From: Flectobacillus sp. BAB-3569
GTDB lineage: Bacteria; Bacteroidota; Bacteroidia; Cytophagales; Spirosomataceae
NCBI RefSeq assembly: GCF_002270355.1
Contig: NZ_NJFZ01000016.1
Coordinates: 62,001-126,000 of the forward strand
DNA length: 64,000 nt
Direction of reading: 5' to 3'
Both the position numbers and the translations under genes were made by a program. A model generated the notes under the pieces. It was not told the DNA's origin, searched no databases, and saw nothing but the letters and a program-made list of their open reading frames with translations. Numbering within the stretch: the first letter of the stretch is position 1; each line of letters opens with the position of its first letter. Shown piece after piece: positions 1 through 8,353 of this stretch.

Positions 1-625
1 TCAGCAAAGAAGGCATTGTATGTGAACTTTGTGCCACTGCCCAACAAGCCGAAGACCGCTTGCTGGGTTTTGAATATGACTGTATTGTGTTAGACATTAT
101 GTTGCCCGACGGCAATGGTTTAGATATCCTTCGTTTTATCAAACGGAATAAGATCCAGAGTTGTGTATTGATTATTTCTGCCAAAAATTCTTTAGATGAT
201 AAAATCACTGGATTAGAAATTGGAGCGGACGATTATCTTACAAAACCCTTCCATTTATCGGAGTTATTAGCCAGATTACGAGCACTTTATCGTAGAAATC
301 ATTTGGGAGGCGACAACGTGGTAACTTTCAATGAAATAACCATTAATACCACTACCTACGAAGTACAAGTCAATCAACAAACCTTAGACTTGACCAAAAA
401 GGAGTTTGATTTATTAGTGTATTTTTAGCGAATAAAAATAGAGTCATCACTCGTCAGTCTATTGCAGAGCATCTTTGGGGAGATTATACAGATACTTTAT
501 CTAATTTTGATTTTGTTTACCAACATGTAAAAAATCTGAGAAAAAAGATTAGCAATTTTGATGGAAACGATTATATTTCAACGGTTTATGGTCTTGGATA
601 TAAATTTGACACAAATGCAAAATAG
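1..625 (+). pseudogene. OmpR/PhoB-family response regulator, 5'-truncated by window edge and frameshifted
   Basis: A receiver domain is open from the window edge; the acceptor Asp codon is at 93-95 in the context VLDIMLPDG, and the conserved Lys lies in YLTKPFH. A winged-helix output domain follows. Reading stops at the TAG at 426-428, in the middle of the winged helix (DLLVYF). Adding one T to the T5 run just before it restores FLANKNRVITRQSIAEHLWG and a normal C-terminus ending at 623-625. The two parts match one OmpR-family regulator split by a one-base homopolymer contraction. It would be phosphorylated by the kinase encoded 177 bp downstream and act as a DNA-binding regulator. The frameshift may be real decay or a base-calling error. 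The family assignment is firm, the target genes unknown. Confidence 0.85.
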
Positions 626-634
626 AATGTACGA

Positions 635-766
635 GTGGGCTTTAGGCTGTAAGCCGTAGGCATTAAGCATAATGCTCATTAAAGGCAAGAAGATGGGTAA
701 AATTAAATTTTCAGCAAAAAAACATTTTAAAACTATCTGCCTAATGCCTCCTGCCTGATAACTCAC
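635..766 (+). repeat. Dispersed intergenic repeat, class A (7-bp-word arms)
   Basis: The gap between the response regulator and kinase genes holds two arms of degenerate 7-bp words. The left arm (about 638-680) repeats AGGC/AGCC at 7-bp steps. The right arm (about 738-760) repeats TGCC at 7-bp steps. Between them is an AAAAACATTTTAA core. The same architecture recurs at 19333-20764, 24314-24469, 39201-39377 and 54851-54957. Confidence 0.65.
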
Positions 767-801
767 GTATTACACAATCCTTTTTGTTGCTACGAAACAT
801 T

Positions 802-2096
802 ATGAAACTCATTAATAAATTCACTTCTTGGTATTTAGGTATTTCGGCCTTTGTTTTTTGGTCGGAGGGATACTGACTTTTTACAGTTTTGAATCTCATA
901 TCGAAATAGCTCAAGCGAAAGAACAAGAAAAACTTTTACACCATATTTGTCAAAAAATCGAAAATGGCGTCCCTTATGAAAAGCTCGTAAGAGAACAATT
1001 GCATATTGCTGAAATTCCCTACAATTCTCCTGTTAAAAAAGTCACGCTATCCGATACTTTGGCGTGGAGTCCTCAATTACAACGTATTGACCGTCAGATA
1101 AAAGCCTCGGCATCGTACAAAATCAATGGGCATCATTATGATATTTCGGTATACAATATGATGATTAATACCGACGATGTCACCAAAGTGGTGTTTGAGT
1201 CGATGGCGGGTATTTTCCTATTGCTAATTGTACTTTTATGGGTTTTTATCAGGTTGGGTTCCGAAAGAATTTTAGCACCTTTTCATAATACTTTAGATGA
1301 AATACATCGCTTTTCATTGAAAAACAAACAAGCAATTCACCTTCCCGAAACTAGCATTAATGAGTTTAATCGTTTGAATCATTTTCTGGAAAAAATGATG
1401 AATAAAGCGATTTGTGACTATAATTCTCTGAAGGAGTTTTCTGAAAATGCTTCTCACGAGTTACAAACGCCTTTGGCAATTATTCAAGGAAAACTAGAAT
1501 TGCTCATGCAATCGCCCATTAGTGATGAACAAGCAGGTTTAATTTTATCCTCCCTCAATGCGCTCGACAAGCTCAACAAAACCAACCAATCGTTGATTTT
1601 ATTGACAAAACTCGAAAATCAAGAATATGAAAGTATCGAAGAAATCAACTTTTCGCAATTAGTCAATGAAACACTGGAAGGCTTTGAAGAACTTTTAGAG
1701 ATGAAATCTATTACGCTTCAAAAGCAAATTGAACCGCATATTTCGCTCAGACTTCATCCTGTATTGGCTTCTATTCTTTTGAATAATCTATTTAGCAATG
1801 CCATCCGTCACAATATTTGTAATGGAACAATATCCGTAACCTTGACTCCCAAAAAACTTTATATTGAAAACACAGGAAAAGCCCCAAGTATGCCAACCGA
1901 AGAGCTTTTCAGACGATTTAAGAAAGAAAACCCTGACTCCATTGGTTTAGGATTATCTATTGTCAAGCAAATTTGCGAGTTACATTTTTTTGAAATCACT
2001 TACAAATACATCGACTATCGCCATGCATTTGTGGTATGTTTCAAAAATGCCAAAACTCAAAAAGAAGCTGAATATATGGAAGTGGCATCATCTTAA
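802..2096 (+). CDS. Sensor histidine kinase (partner of the upstream regulator), probable frameshift near the start
   Basis: This is an inner-membrane sensor kinase of the EnvZ/QseC type. It has an N-terminal membrane segment, a periplasmic stretch, a second membrane segment (about residues 125-145), a HisKA box with the phospho-His in ASHELQTP, and a HATPase domain with N-box SNAIRHN and G-box GLGLSIVKQ. The natural start appears to be the ATG at 802 (MKLINKFTSWYLG), but that frame runs into a stop unless one T is added to the T6 run at 854-859. As assembled, only a TTG at 828 gives an open frame, with a shortened and odd first membrane segment. It lies directly downstream of the response regulator, so the two should form one two-component system. 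The ligand cannot be told from sequence. Confidence 0.8.
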
Positions 2097-2139
2097 ATTG
2101 CACTATTACTTACTTTTAAGAAAAAGTCTTGAATAAAAA

Positions 2140-2970
2140 ATGAAGTGGATTACCCGTGAAAGACCCAAAATAGATAGAATAGCTTGTCCATGACTTATCA
2201 AAAAATACATTGATGCCGATGCTGAATTTTTATTTGTTCCATCGGATAAAGTCCTAGAAATAGCTCATTTACAAGATGCTATCCCATTTGACATACCTCG
2301 TGTAGAACTTTCACACCGAGGGAAATACTGTACTTTCGATACGCTTCTCAAAAAGTATAAACTAAACGATCCTGCGCTTAAAATCATGGCACCGATTATT
2401 CGTGGTGCCGATACTGACCGTCACGATTTTTCGCCATACTCGGCAGGACTATGGGCGATTTCGTCGGGTTTATCCTATAATATTTTGGATGACCATCAAT
2501 TACTAGCCCAAGGAGCAATCATTTACGATGCGTTGTATGCATGGGCGAGTCATTTGCAAAAGGCCAAACATGTACAAAGTAGCGTGGAACGTATCTTAGT
2601 GGGCTTGTCGGCGGAAGGAAATTTGATGAACGAAAATACACCCAACTGGGTACTCGACCTCAAACATCTCTTACAAGATTATATCGATGCCGATTTAAGC
2701 TTTTCACTTAGCGATATTTCGAGAGAACTCGACCTCAATCCAACCTATCTTTCAAGGGAGTTTCCCAAATACTTTGACAATATGTCCTACGGAGAATATA
2801 TCCGTAAGTTACGAGTCGAAAAAGCAAAAGACTTATTGGTCAGTACCAATTATAAATTAACCCAGATAGCCTATTTATCAGGGTTTTCGGATCAAAGTCA
2901 TTTTACTAAAACTTTCAAGGAAATCATGGGAGAAAGTCCCTCAAATTATAGAAAAACAGCAAAAAAGTAA
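2140..2970 (+). pseudogene. ChrB-domain/AraC-HTH fusion regulator with in-frame TGA
   Basis: From the ATG at 2140 the frame encodes an N-terminal segment strongly resembling the C-terminal domain of the chromate-resistance protein ChrB: TRERPKIDRIACP, then SHRGKYCTFDTLL and RGADTDRHDFSPYSAG. A C-terminal AraC-type double helix-turn-helix follows (about the last 110 residues; SLSDISRELDLNPTYLS and QIAYLSGFSDQSHFTKTF). Codon 18 is TGA (2191-2193) where ChrB proteins have Trp in the motif IACPWLI, so the full product is interrupted; translation could restart only at the ATG at 2386. ChrB proteins are associated with chromate-responsive control, so a metal- or oxyanion-sensing activator is inferred. 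No chrA transporter is visible. The joining of the two domains is unusual and could also be an old deletion fusion. Confidence 0.7.
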
Positions 2971-3043
2971 AATTTATACCAAAGGTAATAATAGTACTAT
3001 TTAGGGAAAGATTCGGGTAAGAATTTTGTAGAAAAAACATTTT

Positions 3044-3565
3044 ATGCAAAACAATTACTCTCTCTTTTTATATTTGAGCTTATTAATTTTTACGATTCAA
3101 CCTACTGTATCATTGGCTCAAACTCCAAGTAATAGCTATCCTAAAGTAGTAGGATATGCAGGACTAGTACATCCACTCCTTACATTTGACTCGCAAGGTA
3201 GTACGGGAAACTTTGGCTCGGTGTACACTGTTGGAATGCCCGTAGGTATCAATATCCTAAAATCTGACCACATTGGAGCTAGTTTAGAGTTTGTGCCCTT
3301 TGTAAGAAGCGATGCCAGTCAGACTCGTGTGAGTAATTTTTTATTTCATCCCGGCATTATGTTTCGATTCAAACACGTATTTACCTTTGTTGGTCGTGCG
3401 GCGTTCGAAACTTCTGGAAGACTAGGGTTTACGCCCGTTTTCAATAAGGTTATTAAAAAAGGAAAAGATACCAATTATTTTATCGCTATTCCCTTGCCCG
3501 TTCGTTTTGGTAACGACAAACCAACCTCAGTAGGTATTGCCTTTCAGTTTGGTATAGGGTTTTAA
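3044..3565 (+). CDS. Small predicted outer-membrane beta-barrel protein
   Basis: The product has 173 residues with a signal peptide ending about residue 25 (SLAQ), then alternating hydrophobic strands and a terminal aromatic residue (FQFGIGF), as in outer-membrane barrels. I do not recognise a named family. It starts 73 bp after the ChrB-AraC gene on the same strand, so it may be controlled by it. A terminator-like hairpin inside a repeat element begins about 50 bp after its stop. Its function is unknown; a small porin or a structural envelope protein is possible. Confidence 0.6.
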   Translation: MQNNYSLFLYLSLLIFTIQPTVSLAQTPSNSYPKVVGYAGLVHPLLTFDSQGSTGNFGSVYTVGMPVGINILKSDHIGASLEFVPFVRSDASQTRVSNFLFHPGIMFRFKHVFTFVGRAAFETSGRLGFTPVFNKVIKKGKDTNYFIAIPLPVRFGNDKPTSVGIAFQFGIGF

Positions 3566-3750
3566 ACAGGAGTCATCCAGAATTTTGAAGATTGGAATTA
3601 TTCTTCAAGTTTTTATCAAAAAAGCGATCGAAAAATATTTTCCGACCGCTTTTTTGATGCTATTATGCTCGATATAACTTGGCTTGAGACAAAGTCATTA
3701 CGTCTTTCCTAATTTTCCCATAATCACTCAATTCGGGATGACTCATGTTT
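3564..3750. repeat. MITE-like element, class C copy 1
   Basis: The element is bounded by 21-bp terminal inverted repeats: the left end (3564-3584) and the reverse complement of the right end (3730-3750) agree at 19 of 21 positions around GAGTCATCC. It contains a long hairpin at 3615-3658 with arms centred on AAAAAAGCG, where two mismatches become G-U pairs in RNA. A second copy with the same ends lies at 46000-46221 and a partial inverted copy at 50200-50320. There is no coding capacity. The left repeat overlaps the last codon of the upstream gene. Confidence 0.75.
3615..3658. terminator. Hairpin with A/T-rich flanks, probable bidirectional terminator
   Basis: A stem of about 20 bp with a GC-rich centre is flanked by A6 on the left and T6 on the right. 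It lies between the plus-strand outer-membrane protein gene and the minus-strand YdcF-like gene, as expected of a terminator serving both. Confidence 0.6.
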
Positions 3751-3760
3751 GGTAAAATTC

Positions 3761-4398
3761 TTACCCAACATGATCAATAACAAACCGATTATATCCTTTA
3801 TCAACCAGCTCTACATACGCTTCCCAAACATCCGCTGGTACTTGTTCTGTTATCTGAAAGCCTAATTGTCCATATACTTTTATGCGTTGCAAATCGCCTA
3901 CAATCAGGTGAATAAAGGTTTCCTTATCGTCTACCAAATCTACATACTCATCATAAGTCAGTGGTTCGGCTGAGGTCGACCATTCTACCTCAGGCCACTG
4001 TTGAGAAGCGGTATTATAAGCTCGGCGAGTCATGTAAGGTTTGGCAATCAACAGGCCTTCACGATGTGGTAAGCCATGTTGTTCAATGATTTTTTGGAAA
4101 AAAGAATGTTTTCACCTGTGTTAGAGGCATTTTCTTCCAAATAGATTTTCTCGGCTGGTACACCTAAATCTATCATAACTTTGGAAAATGTATGTGCTTC
4201 TGTCTGCGTCCAAATTTCATTGGTAATCTTTCCCAAACCTCCTGAAACAACGATGTTGCTTACAGGATTTTCTAAAAAATACTCAGCCGCAAACTTCGGT
4301 ACTCGCAAATCGCTACTACCCAATACCAAGATAAAATCGGGATGTTGTGGAGCACAACGTTTGTTTAGGTAGTTATAAATTTTCTCTTCGGGCAACAT
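3761..4398 (-). pseudogene. YdcF/DUF218-family protein, frameshifted
   Basis: The N-terminal half (4398 to about 4090) shows the YdcF pattern: FILVLGSSDLRVP, NIVVSGGLGKIT, TEAHTFSKVMIDLGVPAEKI, and ENASNTGENILFSKK. The C-terminal half continues in another frame from about 4089 (GLLIAKPYMTRRAYNTAS) to 3761. One extra base in the T6 run at 4090-4095 joins them into a single protein of about 212 residues with a normal family layout. YdcF-like proteins have a Rossmann-type fold and are reported to bind S-adenosylmethionine in E. coli; the role here is unknown. The break may be real or a homopolymer error. Confidence 0.8.
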
Positions 4399-4402
4399 AA
4401 GG

Positions 4403-4439
4403 ATTAGTGCTGAATTGTGAGTTGTAAATTGTGAATAAG
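4403..4439 (-). repeat. 7-bp-word repeat, class B
   Basis: Four to five degenerate 7-bp words of the TTGTGAA type are read on the plus strand. On the minus strand they match the ACAATTC/ATAACTC words found at 11196, 26741, 32074 and 54973. The copy lies just upstream of the YdcF-like gene. Confidence 0.6.
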
Positions 4440-4523
4440 TATGAAAACGTTATTAGTTAATAGTCTATTGGTTATTTGAAGGTATTCATAATCAAAAGGT
4501 TAAAGTCTAATTTCCTAGCTCTC

Positions 4524-4680
4524 TCAAGTTTAAGAACTTGGAACGCCAGATAAAAAGCAGTCTCCGACTGCGACCTTGCTCAAACTGAATACACTAAAAT
4601 ATTCAACCTTTGCTATTGGCTTTTTTGGTTATGCAGTCGGAGACTGCACTTGATTTATTGTTCCAAGTTATTAAACTTGA
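4524..4680. repeat. Nested inverted repeat in the 339-bp gap 4399-4737
   Basis: Outer arms 4524-4544 and 4660-4680 pair at 20 of 21 positions (ending AACTTGGAAC). Inner arms 4557-4571 and 4633-4647 are 15-bp perfect complements of the type GCAGTCTCCGACTGC, each also a small palindrome by itself. The remaining gap sequence at 4683-4740 resembles the right arm and tail of the class A repeats. No gene is seen in this gap. It could be a MITE or a large bidirectional terminator at the 3' end of the sialic-acid operon. Confidence 0.65.
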
Positions 4681-4737
4681 AACAGCAAGGCCTGTTGCCT
4701 TATGCCTTCAAAAAAACTTAAATCTTATTCTGCACGA

Positions 4738-5421
4738 TTAATTAAGATCCTTTTCAATCACTTTTTTCCATGCCAAATACCCCTCTCCCAACAAATGAAG
4801 CCCATCATTAGTGAACTTAGGGTTCATTCGACCTGTTTCGTCTACCAAACTTGTATATACATCGAGATACACAAATGGCAGTGAATCGCTTAGATTTTTC
4901 AAAGATTGATTTACTTGAATGATTTCAGCCTTTTTACTAGTATGTCCTCCAAATTTCTTGAAAGATTCATTCACAGGAAAAATACTTTGTACAAAAATCT
5001 GCGTTTTAGGCGATGCTTCATGCAAAATTGCCACAATCTGACGAATATTTTTGACCACACTGTCTGGCGAAATTCCTCTAGCCAAATCATTGGTTCCTAT
5101 TAACAAAAACACCTTAGCTGGCTTTCTTTCAGCTACTTCATCGATTCTGTTCAATACTCCTGCGCTAATATCGCCATTGATACCTCTGTTTTTAATATGA
5201 GGATTTTGAAACATTTCAGCCCATTCTCCACCGTCGGTAATACTATTGCCCAACATAATGATATCTTTAGAAGTTTTAGGCAAAACTTTAAAAAGAGCTA
5301 CTCTTTGATGGTAATAGGTTGAAAATAAAGAATCTGGAAAACGATACTTTACTTGTTGAGCCTGTGCCATAAAGGCAAAAAATAGGCCGAATACACAGCC
5401 TATTGCAAATCTGATTTTCAT
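4738..5421 (-). CDS. Secreted SGNH/GDSL-family esterase, last gene of the sialic-acid locus
   Basis: SGNH-hydrolase blocks are clear: GNSITDGG with the nucleophile Ser (block I), NRGINGD with the Gly of the oxyanion hole (block II), GTND with the Asn (block III) and DGLHL with the Asp/His pair (block V). The preferred start is the Met at 5421 (MKIRFAIGCVFG), which opens a signal peptide ending at AQAQ; a longer frame to 5448 adds residues before it. The gene follows the SASA esterase by 142 bp on the same strand. In sialic-acid loci such enzymes remove O-acetyl groups from sialic acids, so a sialate O-acetylesterase role is inferred; other acetylated sugars are possible. Confidence 0.8.
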   Translation of the reverse strand: MKIRFAIGCVFGLFFAFMAQAQQVKYRFPDSLFSTYYHQRVALFKVLPKTSKDIIMLGNSITDGGEWAEMFQNPHIKNRGINGDISAGVLNRIDEVAERKPAKVFLLIGTNDLARGISPDSVVKNIRQIVAILHEASPKTQIFVQSIFPVNESFKKFGGHTSKKAEIIQVNQSLKNLSDSLPFVYLDVYTSLVDETGRMNPKFTNDGLHLLGEGYLAWKKVIEKDLN

Positions 5422-5563
5422 AGATGATATGTTATAGACAAAAGGCACAGAGTTGCAAAGGCACTAAGGCACAAAGTGCTATTAATAAAACCTTTAGCAA
5501 GACTATTTGTCGCAATTCATTTCTGTTTGAGTATAAATATGTTTTTTTATCGTAAAATCCGTT

Positions 5564-7105
5564 TTAAAAATTCCCATTCAATTCTATTTTAAACGGCATC
5601 AATGGTAAATTAGCCTCGTTGACAATATTACATTTTGGATTAGGAAGCCATGCATAATTGATTTGGGCAACCTGTTTATCCGAAGGCAAGGTAAGGATTA
5701 TTTTATCAGAAAAGAGCGTTATTTTTTCAGGATAAAAGAAAGATACTTCTGTTCCTCCTAGATTAAATCCTTGCAAGATAAAGCCTTTGGGATTTAATCC
5801 ATCACTGGTTTGCAGTTGTCTGGAAAAGTCAAAACTAAGTTCAAGAGTATTTCCTTTTTGCTGATATTCTTTAAAAATAGGCCCTGAATAATCAAGAGGT
5901 AACTGATAGGTTTTACCCAAAGCTAATAGACTCAGTCGCTCGCCAATAGGCTTTTTGTCAGTCGGGTGAACATCCAAGGAATCCCCTGTATCAATACTCA
6001 CTATCATACCGACATTGTTGATTTTTTGACTCAACTCAAACTGACTTGCACGAAAAGCAGGCCAGCCAGAACGATTAGCAATGGCAGGAAGCTGGACTGT
6101 ATAAATAGGAAAATCACCTTGATTCCATGTTTTTCGCCAGCTTTTTACCAAAGTCTCAAACAAAGGGTTATGAATTTCGGGATGTGTGGCATTGGATTCA
6201 CCCTGATACCAAATCACGCCTTTGATGGCAAAGGGTGCTAAAGGTTTTATGCCATTATTAAACAAAAAAGAACCTGCAAATGGATGTAAAAACTTACGAT
6301 TGGGCGTAGCATCGTGTAACGTAAGAGCCAAATTTTCATTACTTCGTTCCAATACCCAAGGATGAATATCTTGGGCTTTTTGTAACCAATCTTTATCCAC
6401 AAACTGCTGTAATTGAGGATGCGAAGCCAAACTTGCCGAATCGATATAAGCTTGGGTAGTAGTACCGCCAACGGCATTACAAATGAGCCCAATTGGTACA
6501 TTGAGCTTTTGCTGTAATTGTTTACCAAAATAATAACCCACCGCCGAAAACTTAGCAGCCGTTTCGGATGTACATACTTGCCAGCTCGTAGGCTCATAAA
6601 ACTTACCTGCTTGCAACTCAGACAAAAGACTATCACTAAATACCACCTTCGCCAAGGGACGAGCCTTTGCACGAGGGGTCATACGAAATAATCGAATTTG
6701 AGTATTATTCGCTTGCGATATTTCTTGTTTGGCATTTTTGGTTTGTTCCAAACGAAATTCCATGTTGGACTGCCCAGCACAAAGCCACACTTCCCCCACT
6801 AGAATATTTTGAAAAACTAGACGCTGTTTTTGGGAGGTAACCAGCAATTGAAAAGGTCCTCCTGCGGTATGAGCAGGCATATTGATTTTCCAATGACCAT
6901 TCTTATCTGTTTTAGTTTTTAGTGAAAATCCATCAAACGAAACTTGCACCTCACAACCTCGACATGATTTTCCCCAAACAGGAATAGCCATTTTCTGCTG
7001 CAAAACCATGTTATCGCTAAAAATAGCGGGTAATTCAAGCTGTGCTTGCGCCAATTGACTCAAGCACAGCAATTTGCCTAGAAGTGTAAAAAGATATTTT
7101 TTCAT
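5564..7105 (-). CDS. Sialate O-acetylesterase (SASA family)
   Basis: The protein has 513 residues from the Met at 7105 (MKKYLFTLLG), with a signal peptide to about residue 22. The family signature LPAIFSDNMVLQ follows, then WLCAGQSNMEF with nucleophile Ser113, GVIWYQGESN, and a C-terminal Asp/His segment (LDVHPTDKKPIGERL). A longer frame reaches 7162 but adds 19 residues before the signal peptide and is unlikely. The enzyme would remove 9-O-acetyl groups from host or mucin sialic acids so that the sialidase and lyase can act. It lies 63 bp downstream of the sialidase gene in the same operon. Confidence 0.9.
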   Translation of the reverse strand: MKKYLFTLLGKLLCLSQLAQAQLELPAIFSDNMVLQQKMAIPVWGKSCRGCEVQVSFDGFSLKTKTDKNGHWKINMPAHTAGGPFQLLVTSQKQRLVFQNILVGEVWLCAGQSNMEFRLEQTKNAKQEISQANNTQIRLFRMTPRAKARPLAKVVFSDSLLSELQAGKFYEPTSWQVCTSETAAKFSAVGYYFGKQLQQKLNVPIGLICNAVGGTTTQAYIDSASLASHPQLQQFVDKDWLQKAQDIHPWVLERSNENLALTLHDATPNRKFLHPFAGSFLFNNGIKPLAPFAIKGVIWYQGESNATHPEIHNPLFETLVKSWRKTWNQGDFPIYTVQLPAIANRSGWPAFRASQFELSQKINNVGMIVSIDTGDSLDVHPTDKKPIGERLSLLALGKTYQLPLDYSGPIFKEYQQKGNTLELSFDFSRQLQTSDGLNPKGFILQGFNLGGTEVSFFYPEKITLFSDKIILTLPSDKQVAQINYAWLPNPKCNIVNEANLPLMPFKIELNGNF

Positions 7106-7168
7106 GATTGTTATTCGAAAAATGGCAAAACTGTAAACATCCATTTCATGGGATTTTGCCAATCGCTC

Positions 7169-8323
7169 TTACTTCCATGACACTGTATGAAAAATGATTT
7201 GTTTGTAGTTGTCTTTTTCGTACAAAATCCCAATTTGATTTTTCCCCACTGGCACAATATCCGAATAGGCAGCATTGTCGCGTGTAAGTCCTGCCTCAGC
7301 TTTGTCGATAACCCAATTTTTCACCCACGTTTTTCCCTCGTCATAGCTGATTCTTAAAGTAAGGTTATCTCTATTTTTTGTATCTGCGGCATTACAAAAA
7401 ACAAGAATCGTCTTTTTACCTTCTGTAAAACTCAGAATACTTCCTTGGCATACAGGATCAGGGAGGTTTGGATCAAAATAGGTATCGTGCCAATGTTGTC
7501 CGCCATCGTTACTAATCGCTACAATTCGCTGGCGAATATCTCCTTTTTGATTACGAGCATTAAACATCAATTTATTGCCTGACAATGGCGCTGCTGTAGC
7601 CTCATTGCCTCCTGCGATGTTGATGGTTTCGCTCAAATGAAAAGTTTTTCCGTGGTCATCACTATAAAATCCATGGGCAAAATAATCCACAAAATGTGCT
7701 TGCGGCTCGCCCTGTGAGTGATTAGCTGCCACAAAGATGCGACCTTTGTATTTGCCTTTCAAAAACTGCGTAGCATGCCCAGGTGTATTGGCATACGAAC
7801 GCCAATCTTCTTTAAACTGATAGGCTGGATTAATCTTTGGTTGGTTGGGTCTATGCACTTGTGTGGTGATATTCTGGGGCTTTGACCATGTGTGTCCTGC
7901 ATCTATGGATGTCACAAACCAAACTTCTCTGATACCATGTCCTTTACGAATTTCTCCTTCATGATTATTTCCAGTATTGTAAAAAAGGAAGATACGCCCT
8001 TGTGGATATTTGGGGTCGGTAAGGTCAACGACTGGCGCAGGATTACCCGCCTGAAGAGAATCATAATTGATGGCAACTTCGATATTGCCCCATGTTTTTC
8101 CTTGATCTTTGCTACGCTTCAGGACAATATTAATATCTCCAAAATCGCCACTTCCGTTGACTCTCCCCTCGGCAAAAGCCAATAATTCGCCCGCAGGTAA
8201 ACTGATTATGGCAGGTATTCTAAAAGATTTATGCCCCTCTTGTCCTGAGGTAAAAACAGGTACTTGTGCCCACAATTGGCTTGTCAACAAGACATTCAGG
8301 ATGATTCCTAGTATTTTTTTCAT
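7169..8323 (-). CDS. nanH: Secreted exo-alpha-sialidase (GH33)
   Basis: The product has 384 residues with a signal peptide ending near residue 20. The FRIP motif is at residues 34-37 (Arg of the carboxylate-binding triad). Five Asp boxes follow: SKDQGKTW (71-78), SIDAGHTW (139-146), SDDHGKTF (221-228), SNDGGQHW (271-278) and SYDEGKTW (326-333). An acid/base Asp candidate lies in GSGDFGD (57-63), a Glu in NEATAAP (near 241), and a nucleophile Tyr candidate in AAYSDI (353). This is the six-bladed propeller layout of GH33. It would release terminal sialic acid outside the cell or in the periplasm. It starts 30 bp after the epimerase gene. There is no carbohydrate-binding domain, so it is a short, single-domain sialidase. 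Confidence 0.93.
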   Translation of the reverse strand: MKKILGIILNVLLTSQLWAQVPVFTSGQEGHKSFRIPAIISLPAGELLAFAEGRVNGSGDFGDINIVLKRSKDQGKTWGNIEVAINYDSLQAGNPAPVVDLTDPKYPQGRIFLFYNTGNNHEGEIRKGHGIREVWFVTSIDAGHTWSKPQNITTQVHRPNQPKINPAYQFKEDWRSYANTPGHATQFLKGKYKGRIFVAANHSQGEPQAHFVDYFAHGFYSDDHGKTFHLSETINIAGGNEATAAPLSGNKLMFNARNQKGDIRQRIVAISNDGGQHWHDTYFDPNLPDPVCQGSILSFTEGKKTILVFCNAADTKNRDNLTLRISYDEGKTWVKNWVIDKAEAGLTRDNAAYSDIVPVGKNQIGILYEKDNYKQIIFHTVSWK

Positions 8324-8353
8324 AGTTATAGTTAAATATCTAAAGCTGATGTT

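Noticed and set aside
2191-2193. TGA read as Trp (recoded genetic code)
   Set aside because: Other genes in the window encode Trp with TGG throughout and several end in TGA, so a nonsense mutation is the simpler reading.
6247-6672. 141-residue minus-strand frame inside the sialate esterase gene
   Set aside because: It overlaps the esterase on the same strand in another frame, and its composition is that of a shadow frame.
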